Shown here: in pieces, positions 21,566 to 29,677 of the stretch
Numbering within the stretch: position 1 is the first letter of the stretch
Layout: each line of letters begins with the position of its first letter
Assembly: GCA_947258695.1 (NCBI GenBank)
Contig: CAMYJG010000010.1
Span: forward strand, 1-44,710
Length of the DNA: 44,710 bases
DNA from: an uncultured Ectothiorhodospiraceae bacterium
Lineage (GTDB): Bacteria; Pseudomonadota; Gammaproteobacteria; UBA6429; Thiohalophilaceae
Direction: 5' to 3'
Program-made: the position numbers and the translations under genes
Notes under the pieces: model-generated
Seen by the model: only the letters and a program-made list of their open reading frames with translations
Databases searched by the model: none
Told to the model about the DNA's origin: nothing

Positions 21566-21641
21566 CGATATTTACCTGTGATTAATCAACACAGGTATTT
21601 AATCATAAATGACTATAAATAAGAAAATGGGATCTAAGCTG

Positions 21642-21948
21642 TTCACGGATAGTGAGAAATTAGAGAACAAGGCGGAAGTTGACGAAAAAGCGGACGAGCC
21701 CATGGAAGGGCGAAGGTACGAAGCCAAGGATGGCTGAAGATAGAACAATGCAGGAGCAATTGTCGAGAACAACGCAGGAGCAGTTGTCGAGTGTACAATA
21801 AGGCCGTTCTCGCACCGTCCTGTGCTTCACAGCATAAGAACATCCATGTTCAAATAAATGAGCATTTTGAGAGAACTTTCGTAGTGCCCCACATTAGAAT
21901 TAATATAGAGGGTGCAACGCAGTAATCTAGTTTCTCACTTTTCGTGAA
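21642..21948. repeat. MITE-like repeat, long copy (307 bp)
   Basis: A non-coding element filling the largest gene-free stretch in the window (21566-21948). Its ends form a 23-base imperfect terminal inverted repeat matching at 20 of 23 positions (21642-21664 against 21926-21948, core GTGAGAAA / TTTCTCAC). The outer 48 bases of the left end (AGAGAACAAGGC, then AAAAGCG) and the last 30 bases of the right end (AACGCAG, ATCTAG) recur in the shorter copy at 29558-29677. No transposase is encoded, so any mobility would be in trans. A short open frame through it is low-complexity and rejected. The right end touches the stop codon of the HDOD gene. Confidence 0.75.
21747..21794. repeat. Tandem 24-base duplication inside the long repeat element
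   Basis: Two head-to-tail 24-base units, 21747-21770 and 21771-21794, share the core GCAGGAGCA-TTGTCGAG with 4 differences, including an A/G change in the middle. The duplication is absent from the short copy at 29558-29677. Confidence 0.75.
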
Positions 21949-22848
21949 TTAATAGGAGGGGTAGGAACGGGGTAATATCGTCTCTAACGCTTCTGTAAAT
22001 AAAGGACCGGCTTCACGGAAAATATGCTCTTTTACACTTTCATCTAAACCAGTAATTTCCCATGCCCTGGGATTAATATCCTGCAAAGGAGTCTCAGCTT
22101 TCATATCCAGGCCTTGCTCAGCCTCATCAGTAAAAATATTGGCCATGTGTACCAGGCATGTTTCCATCACACCTGTTTTTGCCATTTCTGGCGCATGATG
22201 ATATGCAACCGCCTCAAATAAAGTCTCCGGCATATTCCATTCTCTCATCAACTCTCCGCCTACTTCAGCATGGTTAAAGCCCAGGAAATCCTGTTCAACT
22301 TCAAACTCTGAACGGGTACCAGAATCAGCTTCGAGTGCAATCATTCTTGTTTCGGTAGGCATACGCTGAGCAATAATGAGTTTACCGATATCATGTAAGA
22401 GCCCGGCAACAAATAATCGCTCACTGTGTAATACGTGGCATTGCTCTGCCAATAAACGTGCGATTACTCCGCAATACAAGCTATGCCGCCAAAAGCGAAC
22501 CTTGTTTAGGATTTCATCCGGTACATTTGAAAAAGTTTCAACCGCTGATGCCGCTATCACTAGCCCTCTTAACTCACGCAAACCGACTACTGTTACCGCA
22601 CGAGATACTGTTTCAATTTTTGATTGAAATCCATAATAAGAACTATTGACGATTTTTAATAAGCGGGCAGTTAAACTGGTATCCTGACTGATAATTTGAC
22701 CGAGATCGGCGGCGGTTACAGTCGGTTCATCCAGCATTTCGTTTACCCGAATACATACTTCTGGTAATGATACTAAACGAATAGATCCTGTCACGAGTTC
22801 TTTCGGGGTGAGGTTGCTCGCTTTAATTTTGGAAGTTTGTTCACTCAT
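21949..22848 (-). CDS. HDOD-domain signalling protein
   Basis: 299 residues. The HDOD domain occupies about 20-215: SLPEVCIRVNEML, SSYYGFQSKIETVSRAVTVVG, and the HD-like LFVAGLLHDIGKLI (about 143-156) followed by HAEVGGELMREWNMP and YHHAPE. HDOD proteins are HD-GYP relatives thought to lack phosphodiesterase activity and to act as regulators in signalling, motility or competence. The flanking receiver/GGDEF protein and HEAT protein fit a signalling region. The coding end coincides with the edge of the repeat element: the stop TAA is at 21949-21951. Confidence 0.9.
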   Translation of the reverse strand: MSEQTSKIKASNLTPKELVTGSIRLVSLPEVCIRVNEMLDEPTVTAADLGQIISQDTSLTARLLKIVNSSYYGFQSKIETVSRAVTVVGLRELRGLVIAASAVETFSNVPDEILNKVRFWRHSLYCGVIARLLAEQCHVLHSERLFVAGLLHDIGKLIIAQRMPTETRMIALEADSGTRSEFEVEQDFLGFNHAEVGGELMREWNMPETLFEAVAYHHAPEMAKTGVMETCLVHMANIFTDEAEQGLDMKAETPLQDINPRAWEITGLDESVKEHIFREAGPLFTEALETILPRSYPSY

Positions 22849-22961
22849 AGTATTGGTTCACGACCAAAATGAAAAAAACTTTAGCGACAAATACCATCAG
22901 GAGCTTAACTACGTCACAAGTTGTATAATTTTAGGTTAAAACCCGGCTAAATCACTGATTT

Positions 22962-23543
22962 TTATTGTTGATTTTCTTCATCCAACAAGCGCTGCAAGGC
23001 CTGTTCTGCAACGGCTTGCACGGCGCTATCTGTATCATGAGTTAAGTACTTCAGTATGGGCATGGTTGAATTCAGGTTACGAGCAACTTCCAGCCGAATA
23101 TCGACTTCCTTATCTTTGGAAAGAATCTCCAGCGCAATGACAGGAACATATTCAAAACGGGCTACCACGCTGCGAACCGCAAGCATAGAATCACGGGCCA
23201 GGATGGGATAAATATCATCAGCTGCTGAGAGATTGGTAGCGAGTGAAATTTTTACTGATTGATCCGGATCGCTTGCTAAACGTTTAAGAATGTTTTTAGG
23301 TGTTTTACGGTTACTGGCTACACGTTTTCGTATTGAAGCGTCTTTGTCACGTGATAACTCATCAAACATCTCTGCCGTCGTAGCCGGGTGTCCTGCTTGT
23401 CGATAACGCTCTTCATAAAGCGTGTTTTCAGCTAATAAATCATTTGCATAAATGAGTCCCGAATAAAATATAAATAAAAGGCTAGTTATCCACTTTAATT
23501 TGTTGGTAAATTTCCCCTTATAAAAACAAAAATGAAAATGCAT
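22962..23543 (-). CDS. Exported HEAT/LRV-like repeat protein
   Basis: 193 residues with a good AGGA ribosome-binding site seven bases before the ATG. A signal peptide covers about 1-34 (basic start, hydrophobic WITSLLFIFYSGLIYA), so the product is periplasmic or otherwise exported. The rest is made of about five helical repeats of about 24 residues (for instance DASIRKRVASNRKTPKNIL, then DQSVKISLATN and VDIRLEVARNLNS), the pattern of LRV/HEAT-type repeats. Such repeats bind proteins; no catalytic motif is present. Function unknown. Confidence 0.7.
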   Translation of the reverse strand: MHFHFCFYKGKFTNKLKWITSLLFIFYSGLIYANDLLAENTLYEERYRQAGHPATTAEMFDELSRDKDASIRKRVASNRKTPKNILKRLASDPDQSVKISLATNLSAADDIYPILARDSMLAVRSVVARFEYVPVIALEILSKDKEVDIRLEVARNLNSTMPILKYLTHDTDSAVQAVAEQALQRLLDEENQQ

Positions 23544-23624
23544 GATTTTTCCTGTTTAAATTATTCAATATAACTAACTATACACCGCGCCATATGCTCA
23601 CAGAAAACTTAATCTGATGATAAC

Positions 23625-23653
23625 TTGGCATTATATAGATAAAACGTTATGCT
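23625..23653 (+). promoter_or_regulatory. Sigma-70-like promoter for the receiver-GGDEF gene
   Basis: TTGGCA (23625-23630, five of six to TTGACA) and TATGCT (23648-23653, four of six to TATAAT) are separated by exactly 17 bases. Transcription would start near 23660, leaving a leader of about 65 bases before the TTG start at 23725. Pattern only; no upstream evidence. Confidence 0.45.
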
Positions 23654-23724
23654 AAAGTACAATAAAAAACAATTGTTCTGCCTTGTTAATTAAATAGTTA
23701 AATTAAATATGACCCAGGTGCAAT

Positions 23725-24876
23725 TTGTCTGAAGAGCAACAAAAATCAGAGCAACAAAAACCTCGCATACTAGCCGCTGATGATTCACGAGTGATGCGGC
23801 GGGCAATGTCTAAAATTCTCAGTAAAGATTATGATGTCGTCGAAGTTGAAAATGGCGAAGATGCATGGACCGTGTTATTGAATGATGATTCAATCCATGT
23901 CGTTTTTACTGATCTTAACATGCCTTTTCTTGATGGTTATGGCTTACTTGAACGCATCCGTAGCTCAGAAGATGACCGCATTAATGAAACTCCGGTTATC
24001 ATCATTACCGGTAAAGATGATGATGATGATGCTAAACAAGAAGCCTTAAATAAAGGTGCAAATGACTTCATTACCAAGCCATTTGATTCATTTCAATTGC
24101 AAACGCGCGCTAAAGCTCATGTCACTTTAAAACAAACAACCACTAAACTTAGTGAGACATCAGACAAACTTGAACGACAAGCCACCGTTGACGAAACAAC
24201 CGGGCTGGGTGGACAACGCTATTTTTGTAAAGTCGGTGACGAAACGCTGTCATACGCAAACCGTCATGGTGGCCAATTTATAATTGCCCGCCTTGATATT
24301 GATGATTTTAATAGCCTTTTTCTCAAGCATGGCAAAAAGATCATGGATAAAGTACTTCATGCCATAGGAGAAAAACTGAACCAGCTAGTGCGTCAAGAAG
24401 ACACGCTTGCGCGTATTGGTGTCTCCAAGTTTGCCCTGATCCTAAAAGAAACAAACATGGATGAAGTGATACTCCTTACTGAACGTATTCGCGAAGAAAT
24501 TCAGAATTTAGCATTTAAGCTTCCTGAAAACGCGGGTGTGCTGAAAATGACATTAAGTGCGGGGCTACATGAACCCGAACTTAATTCAGAGCTAACATTT
24601 AATGAAATAATCACCGATACTGAAAATTATCTAAACCAGGCTGTAGCTGATGGTGGTAACAGAGTTGTAAGCCATGCTTCTGAGAATGCTCCACTACAAA
24701 AACCCGTTGAAGATATTAATGTTCTCGAGCTTCTGGAAAAGCTAAAAGATAATAAACCTGATGAACTTTTACCAAAAGTTGACTCTATTCTTTATCACAT
24801 AACACCTTTACTTAAATTCCTGGCTGACAATGCAAGAAGCCAATTGCAGGCAGTACTCAGGCAAATTAGCAAGTGA
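23725..24876 (+). CDS. Receiver domain fused to a degenerate GGDEF domain
   Basis: 383 residues from a TTG at 23725, preceded by an AGGTG site; no ATG fits the frame before the receiver domain. The receiver (about 13-128) has Asp19/Asp20, phospho-acceptor Asp63, Thr95 and Lys118. A 30-residue coiled linker (about 135-152) leads to a GGDEF fold (about 150-320, DETTGLGGQRYF, ARLDIDDFNSLF). The active-site loop reads GVSKF at 232-236 instead of GGDEF, so cyclase activity is very unlikely. A helical C-terminus of about 60 residues follows. It is likely a phosphorylation-responsive scaffold or a GTP/c-di-GMP-related effector without catalysis. Confidence 0.88.
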   Translation: MSEEQQKSEQQKPRILAADDSRVMRRAMSKILSKDYDVVEVENGEDAWTVLLNDDSIHVVFTDLNMPFLDGYGLLERIRSSEDDRINETPVIIITGKDDDDDAKQEALNKGANDFITKPFDSFQLQTRAKAHVTLKQTTTKLSETSDKLERQATVDETTGLGGQRYFCKVGDETLSYANRHGGQFIIARLDIDDFNSLFLKHGKKIMDKVLHAIGEKLNQLVRQEDTLARIGVSKFALILKETNMDEVILLTERIREEIQNLAFKLPENAGVLKMTLSAGLHEPELNSELTFNEIITDTENYLNQAVADGGNRVVSHASENAPLQKPVEDINVLELLEKLKDNKPDELLPKVDSILYHITPLLKFLADNARSQLQAVLRQISK

Positions 24877-24879
24877 ACA

Positions 24880-25377
24880 TTATTGTCCTGCCCACCAAAG
24901 CCTTAATCGCAAACCAAGTTCAGTGCTATAGCCCACCTCACTAAATTCGATTTTATTATCATGATTGATTATAAGTGTCACAGGCACTCCTTTAATATTA
25001 TATTTTTGACTCAATTCCCCTTGTTGATCATTAATTACTTTAAAGGAAAGTTTTTCCTGCTGCATATAAGACTTAAGCTCATCATCACTGCCTGACTGCA
25101 TCGCAATGGTTACCACAGGATAATCGTTTGAAATATTTTCAATACTGGATTGTTCAAACTTACAAACCGGGCACCAAGTTGCCCAAAAATGAAGTAAAAT
25201 AGGCCTACGTTTTTCCTGGTATAGTTCAAACTTTTGTTCGTTTAACATGGCAGCATTAATATTGGGTGCAGCCCCAGAAATGATATCGCGCTGCGTCCAA
25301 GCTCGAACTGCCAGAATAATCAAAATAATTAAAGATATTTCAATCAGCCACCGATATTTATTTTTAGAAATTTTCAT
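24880..25377 (-). CDS. Membrane-anchored thioredoxin-like protein (TlpA/ScsD type)
   Basis: 165 residues from the ATG at 25377; a GTG at 25407 would add 10 residues and neither has a clear ribosome-binding site. One membrane anchor (about 10-27, WLIEISLIILIILAVRA) precedes a periplasmic thioredoxin fold with the active site WATWCPVCKFE and the cis-proline loop GVPVTLII. Such proteins reduce or oxidise disulfides, for example in cytochrome c or envelope protein folding. The gene ends three bases from the receiver-GGDEF gene, convergent. Confidence 0.82.
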   Translation of the reverse strand: MKISKNKYRWLIEISLIILIILAVRAWTQRDIISGAAPNINAAMLNEQKFELYQEKRRPILLHFWATWCPVCKFEQSSIENISNDYPVVTIAMQSGSDDELKSYMQQEKLSFKVINDQQGELSQKYNIKGVPVTLIINHDNKIEFSEVGYSTELGLRLRLWWAGQ

Positions 25378-25463
25378 TTTGTTATTTTTATTGCCCTTTA
25401 TTGACACTTTATTAGAAGGTTAATAAAGTAACTATATACACATAGATTAGACAGGTTTTTAAA

Positions 25464-26282
25464 ATGGTATTTGTAAAAGACTTTTCGAGCATTACTCGTA
25501 TAAACGCTTTTTTAATTCATTTCTCAATTAGTTTAGTAATCTTCTTTATTTTACTATATTTCATATTGGTACAGTGGTATCCGCAACCTTTATTTTCAAC
25601 CGATGGAGGTTGGCGCGTCATTCGCATTATTGTAGGAGTAGACCTGGTTCTTGGCCCACTTCTGACTCTAATTGTTTTCAAGCCAGGTAAAAAAGGCCTA
25701 AAGTTTGATCTAACAATAATCGCTTTTGTTCAGTTTTTAGCTTTAACCTGGGGTGTTTGGACGACGTATAATGAACGACCCGCAGCTGTAATTTATACTC
25801 TCGATTATTTTACCCCGGTACCTGCATATCAATTAGCAGAACAAGGCGTTACGGCTAAAGATTTAAAAAAGTTTGGTAATGATTGGCCTATATTGATTTA
25901 TATCGATATACCAAAAAAAGATATCACAAAAATTCTGGCAGAAGCGTTAGGGTCAGGGATACCTGTTTATCTGCTCTCAAAGTACTACTCTAAATTCGGC
26001 AAAGAACAAGCCCAAGTATTAAAAGAAAATTCAATGAACATTGAGAAGTATGTTGAAGATAAACCTAAATTAAAAAAACTCTATCAACATTCATTAATAA
26101 CCCGTTCCGCAAATACAAACATATCGTATTTGGCATTGCATTCTCGTGATAAATGGGTAACAGCAGTATTTGATTTAGATTCTATGCGAATCATAGACAC
26201 AATTGACATTGAGCCTTCTGCTTATACTCTTGCACAGAAAGTTAAACGAAAAAAGAAAAATGAAAACAAAGGGAATAAATAA
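25464..26282 (+). CDS. TfpX/TfpZ-like type IV pilin accessory protein
   Basis: 272 residues with about four membrane segments near 15-40, 52-68 and 80-103, and a soluble C-terminus. The family signature is GVDLVLGPLLTLIVFKPGKKG and NERPAAVIYTLDYFTPV. TfpX/TfpZ proteins are inner-membrane chaperones for major type IV pilins, and their genes usually sit next to pilA. No pilin gene is visible in this window, so here it is an orphan. It ends in a lysine-rich tail before a hairpin shared with fabB. Confidence 0.75.
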   Translation: MVFVKDFSSITRINAFLIHFSISLVIFFILLYFILVQWYPQPLFSTDGGWRVIRIIVGVDLVLGPLLTLIVFKPGKKGLKFDLTIIAFVQFLALTWGVWTTYNERPAAVIYTLDYFTPVPAYQLAEQGVTAKDLKKFGNDWPILIYIDIPKKDITKILAEALGSGIPVYLLSKYYSKFGKEQAQVLKENSMNIEKYVEDKPKLKKLYQHSLITRSANTNISYLALHSRDKWVTAVFDLDSMRIIDTIDIEPSAYTLAQKVKRKKKNENKGNK

Positions 26283-26285
26283 ATA

Positions 26286-26306
26286 CAGGCTATTAAATAT
26301 AGCCTG
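26286..26306. terminator. Terminator-like hairpin between the TfpZ-like gene and fabB
   Basis: A perfect 7-base stem, CAGGCTA (26286-26292) with TAGCCTG (26300-26306), around a 7-base loop. It lies between two convergent genes. On the minus strand it is followed by a T-rich run (TATTTATTTATT), so it would serve the fabAB transcript better than the plus-strand gene. Confidence 0.55.
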
Positions 26307-26322
26307 CAATATTTAATACTAA

Positions 26323-27534
26323 TTATATCTTTTTAAAGATTAAACTGGCGTTGGTTCCACCAAAACCAAAACTATTTGACATAACACAATCAAACTCGGC
26401 ATTGTCGATATGTTCACGAACAATCGGGTAGCCTTCAGCATCGGGATCAAGATCGTCAATATTTGCTGATGCAGTAATAAAGCCTTCTTCTTGCATAATT
26501 AAAGAATAAATAGCTTCATTAACAAGAGCATGGCCTGTCAATGATTTGGTTGAAGCAATATGTGGCATGTCCTCACCAAAAACTTTTTTAATCGCTTCCA
26601 GCTCACGGATATCACCCGCTGGTGTACTGGTTCCATGTGCATTTATGTAATTAATTTTTGAACCTTCAGGAACAGTCGCTAACGCTTGTTGCATACAGCG
26701 TTGCGCACCTTCACCTGATGGCGCAACCATGTCATAGCCATCCGAAGTAGCACCATAGCCTACCAGCTCGGCATAAATTTTTGCACCACGGGCTTTAGCA
26801 TGTTCGTACTCTTCCATAACGAGTACGCCGCCGCCGCCGGAAATAACAAAACCATCGCGGTTAGCATCAAAGGCACGCGATGCTTTTTCTGGCGTCTCAT
26901 TATATTTAGACGACATCGCACCCATACCATCGAATAATACGGAAAGCGTCCAGTGAAGTTCCTCACCACCACCAGCAAAGACAATATCCTGTTTCCCTAA
27001 TTGAATTTGTTCCGCGGCATTACCAATACAATGTGCACTGGTTGAACAAGCCGAGGTAATCGAATAGTTACAGCCCTTAATTTTAAATGGTGTCGCCAGG
27101 CAGGCAGAGTTTGTACTCGACATGCCGCGAGTTACCATATAAGGACCAACACGCTTTACCCCTTTCTCGCGCATGGTATCTGCAGCAAGCACAATATTTT
27201 CTGTTGAAGGACCACCCGAACCTACGATTAAACCTGTACGAACATTAGAAACCTGGCTTTCATCAAGCCCTGCATCTTCAATCGCTTGTTGCATAGCAAT
27301 GTAATTGTAAGCCGCACCATCACCCATAAAACGCTTCACTTTACGATCTATTAAACTAGCAAGATCAATATTGAGTGCGCCATAAACACGAGAACGAAAA
27401 CCCATTTCTGCATACTCTTCACTGGCAACAATACCAGAGCGTCCTTCACGCAAAGAGGCTGCTACTTCTTCTTTATTATTGCCGATACTGGAAACAATAC
27501 CCAGTCCGGTTACTACTACACGCCGCTCGGCCAT
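26323..27534 (-). CDS. fabB: Beta-ketoacyl-ACP synthase I
   Basis: 403 residues, the FabB length (E. coli 406). The Cys-His-His triad is visible: Cys in [12 protein letters not shown] (about 164), His in [11 protein letters not shown], and His in [12 protein letters not shown]. FabB elongates the cis-unsaturated intermediates of the FabA branch. It follows fabA by three bases, so they form the classic fabAB pair of gammaproteobacteria that make unsaturated fatty acids anaerobically. Confidence 0.97.
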   Translation of the reverse strand: MAERRVVVTGLGIVSSIGNNKEEVAASLREGRSGIVASEEYAEMGFRSRVYGALNIDLASLIDRKVKRFMGDGAAYNYIAMQQAIEDAGLDESQVSNVRTGLIVGSGGPSTENIVLAADTMREKGVKRVGPYMVTRGMSSTNSACLATPFKIKGCNYSITSACSTSAHCIGNAAEQIQLGKQDIVFAGGGEELHWTLSVLFDGMGAMSSKYNETPEKASRAFDANRDGFVISGGGGVLVMEEYEHAKARGAKIYAELVGYGATSDGYDMVAPSGEGAQRCMQQALATVPEGSKINYINAHGTSTPAGDIRELEAIKKVFGEDMPHIASTKSLTGHALVNEAIYSLIMQEEGFITASANIDDLDPDAEGYPIVREHIDNAEFDCVMSNSFGFGGTNASLIFKKI

Positions 27535-27537
27535 GTC

Positions 27538-28056
27538 TTAAAAATCCTCAGTCGATGTAAATAATCCTACACGTAAGTCCTTCGCTTCATAAATTACGCG
27601 CCCATCCACTTCCATGCGTGCATCTGCAATGCCCATAATCAATTTGCGCATAATGACGCGCTTTAAATCAATATAATAAGTGATTTTTTTATTTTTGGGT
27701 GTCACCTGACCAGAAAATTTCACCTCTCCTGAACCCAGGGCACGACCTTTACCTGGTCCACCCATCCAACCAAGGTAAAAACCAACCAACTGCCACATCG
27801 CATCCAGTCCCAGGCAACCTGGCATAACAGGATCACCTTCAAAGTGGCATTCAAAAAACCATAAATCTGGGCTAATATCGAGTTCAGCGACAATTTGCCC
27901 TTTACCGTTGGCCCCACCATCTTCTGAAATATTCACGATGCGGTCAATCATTAACATCGGAGGTAAGGGTAATTGTGCATTCCCTTCACCGAAGAGATTT
28001 CCCTTACCGCATTCCAGAATTTCTTCCCGGCTATAACCACTTTTCTTCTCAAACAT
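27538..28056 (-). CDS. fabA: Beta-hydroxydecanoyl-ACP dehydratase/isomerase
   Basis: 172 residues, identical in length to E. coli FabA (172). The catalytic hotdog motif [21 protein letters not shown] contains the catalytic His and Asp. FabA dehydrates and isomerises the C10 intermediate to start unsaturated fatty acid synthesis. The 151 bases upstream separate it from the LpxA-like gene; I see no confident FabR or FadR operator there. Confidence 0.97.
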   Translation of the reverse strand: MFEKKSGYSREEILECGKGNLFGEGNAQLPLPPMLMIDRIVNISEDGGANGKGQIVAELDISPDLWFFECHFEGDPVMPGCLGLDAMWQLVGFYLGWMGGPGKGRALGSGEVKFSGQVTPKNKKITYYIDLKRVIMRKLIMGIADARMEVDGRVIYEAKDLRVGLFTSTEDF

Positions 28057-28207
28057 AATTTATCTCAATTGTTATAATTCTTAGCCGTTTTGTCCTGAAA
28101 AATACGGTACGTGTGAAAGGATGGCTTAATTTTGATCCCTTTCCGGCCCAATAAAAACCGGTATTTTACCTTTGAAAACGAAATAAAACAAAGTCGAAAT
28201 AGGCCAA

Positions 28208-28990
28208 TCAGGCCTTATCGCGGTGAAATCCACGTTTTGAAGCCTGGATAAAGGAGACAAGATGCTGGGCAGAATGGTGACCTAATTGTTCAAGTTGGGT
28301 AAGGCGTTGCTCCAGCTTGGAATCACTGTTAAATATCAATTGATAAGCATTTTTTAAGGTTTTGATATCCTCGACTTTAAAACCGGCTCTACGAAGGCCA
28401 ACTTTATTCAAACCACTAACACGAGCTGGATTTCCATCAACCATCATATACGGTAGTACATCCTGAGTAATTTTGGCATTTCCACCGAGCATCGCCAGGC
28501 TACCAATATGCACAAACTGGTGCACCATCACGCCACCAGAGATAAAGGCTTTATCCTCTACGGTAACAAAGCCTCCAAGACCCGTGCTGGGAGCAATAAT
28601 GACATTGTTTTCTAACTGACAATCATGCCCGAGATGAACCTGTGTCATCAGGTAGTTTTCATTACCCAAGCTTGTTGCTTGGTTTTCCTGGCTGGCACGG
28701 TGAATCGTAACAAATTCTCGAATCGTGTTTTTATCGCCGATTTTTACAAAGGAAGCCGTTGCTGCATCAAAACCTAAATCTTGTGGTAAACCACCTATCA
28801 CAGCATGTTCATGAACTTTATTTTCACTGCCCAGGCAGGTACCAGATTTTAATACCACACCGCTCGAGAAAATATTATTGTCAGAGATAACCACGTCATC
28901 TTCGATAACCACATACGGCCCAATCACATTACCGCTACCCAGTTGTGCCCTGTCAGAAACTAATGCTGTAGGATGAATTTGATTGCTCAC
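28208..28990 (-). CDS. LpxA-like UDP-GlcNAc acyltransferase (left-handed beta-helix)
   Basis: 260 residues (E. coli LpxA 262). A left-handed hexapeptide-repeat beta helix fills 1-190, then the LpxA C-terminal helices (GNPARVSGLNKVGLRRAGF). The catalytic His of LpxA appears in VHLGHDC and the next conserved His in GGVMVHQF. Two key places differ from E. coli: the third active-site His region reads GSLAM rather than GAHVM, and the acyl-ruler region GGNAK replaces GGCSG. The gene also lacks its usual neighbours lpxD, fabZ and lpxB. So this may be a second acyl-ACP-dependent acyltransferase and not the main LpxA. Confidence 0.7.
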   Translation of the reverse strand: MSNQIHPTALVSDRAQLGSGNVIGPYVVIEDDVVISDNNIFSSGVVLKSGTCLGSENKVHEHAVIGGLPQDLGFDAATASFVKIGDKNTIREFVTIHRASQENQATSLGNENYLMTQVHLGHDCQLENNVIIAPSTGLGGFVTVEDKAFISGGVMVHQFVHIGSLAMLGGNAKITQDVLPYMMVDGNPARVSGLNKVGLRRAGFKVEDIKTLKNAYQLIFNSDSKLEQRLTQLEQLGHHSAQHLVSFIQASKRGFHRDKA

Positions 28991-28993
28991 TGC

Positions 28994-29527
28994 CTAATCC
29001 TTATTACCTGTTGATATGCTCTTTTTGTTTTGAGAATCTTCTTTTCTAAGCTGGTATCCCTTTGGCCTGATTGCAACAGTATTAACTATTTTGCTGCAAC
29101 GTACACCGTCGTTACGATAAAAGCCGTATTCAAATGTTGGGGTACTTCTTCCCTTTGCGGCTAAATCATTTTTAATTTGTTGTTCAGTTTCTGCACTAAA
29201 CTCAAAGCGAAGCTCAAGATCAGAACTTCCCTCATGCTGAAAATCAATATGTTGCGATCGGGTCCAGACTTCATGGCCAGGAAACAGTTTAGCACAAACT
29301 AAAGCCGCAATCGGATCGGCAACGGCGGCCTGGTAACCACCAAACATACTGTCACCCATGTTTTTTGAAAACATGTTTAAAGGGAGTTTTAAACGAACGA
29401 CTCGACCATGATCAGAAATTTCCAGTACCTTCACCCGCATTAAAAAAAAAGGCGGGTACCACTCCAGGAATTTTTTTTCCGGAATAAATGGGAGACGTTT
29501 TAATAATGCAAATATATTAAAAGCCAT
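28994..29527 (-). CDS. Hotdog-fold DUF4442-type acyl-CoA/ACP thioesterase
   Basis: 177 residues, about 18 of them a disordered lysine-rich tail. The fold is inferred from the GDSMFGGYQAAVADPIAAL segment (about 57-75), the conserved helix of DUF4442/YiiD-C-like thioesterases. The gene starts upstream of the LpxA-like gene and ends three bases before its ATG, so the two are translationally linked and probably act on the same acyl chains. The partner fabA/fabB genes lie downstream on the same strand. No catalytic residue is unambiguous. Confidence 0.65.
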   Translation of the reverse strand: MAFNIFALLKRLPFIPEKKFLEWYPPFFLMRVKVLEISDHGRVVRLKLPLNMFSKNMGDSMFGGYQAAVADPIAALVCAKLFPGHEVWTRSQHIDFQHEGSSDLELRFEFSAETEQQIKNDLAAKGRSTPTFEYGFYRNDGVRCSKIVNTVAIRPKGYQLRKEDSQNKKSISTGNKD

Positions 29528-29557
29528 AATTAAATTCTTCTAAATACAAAGTGATTA

Positions 29558-29677
29558 CATGGATAACGAGATGTTAGAGAACAAGGCATAAGCCGACGCA
29601 AAAGCGCAGTTTGCAATTAGCAAATGAGCATTATAAGGAGGTTTATAACGCAGTTATCTAGCTTCTCGTTATTCGTG
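29558..29677. repeat. MITE-like repeat, short copy (120 bp)
   Basis: A homologue of the long element at 21642-21948 with a shorter interior. Its ends (29558-29578 and 29657-29677) are inverted at 17 of 21 positions with the core AACGAG / CTCGTT. Shared internal bits are AGAGAACAAGGC, AAAAGCG, AAATGAGCATT and AACGCAGT-ATCTAG. The right arm contains the stop codon of amrS (29669-29671) and its last two codons. Confidence 0.75.

Noticed and set aside
21643-21843. Open frame of 66 codons on the minus strand inside the long repeat element
   Set aside because: It is built from the element's tandem repeat (repeated QLLLxCS pattern), has no ribosome-binding site and lies in a non-coding repeat.
23709-23732. 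ATG at 23709 as the start of the receiver-GGDEF gene
   Set aside because: It is in another frame and hits a stop after seven codons.
28057-28207. FabR/FadR-type operator before fabA
   Set aside because: Only short, non-matching inverted bits (such as GGTA-N3-TACC) were seen; none fits a known operator.
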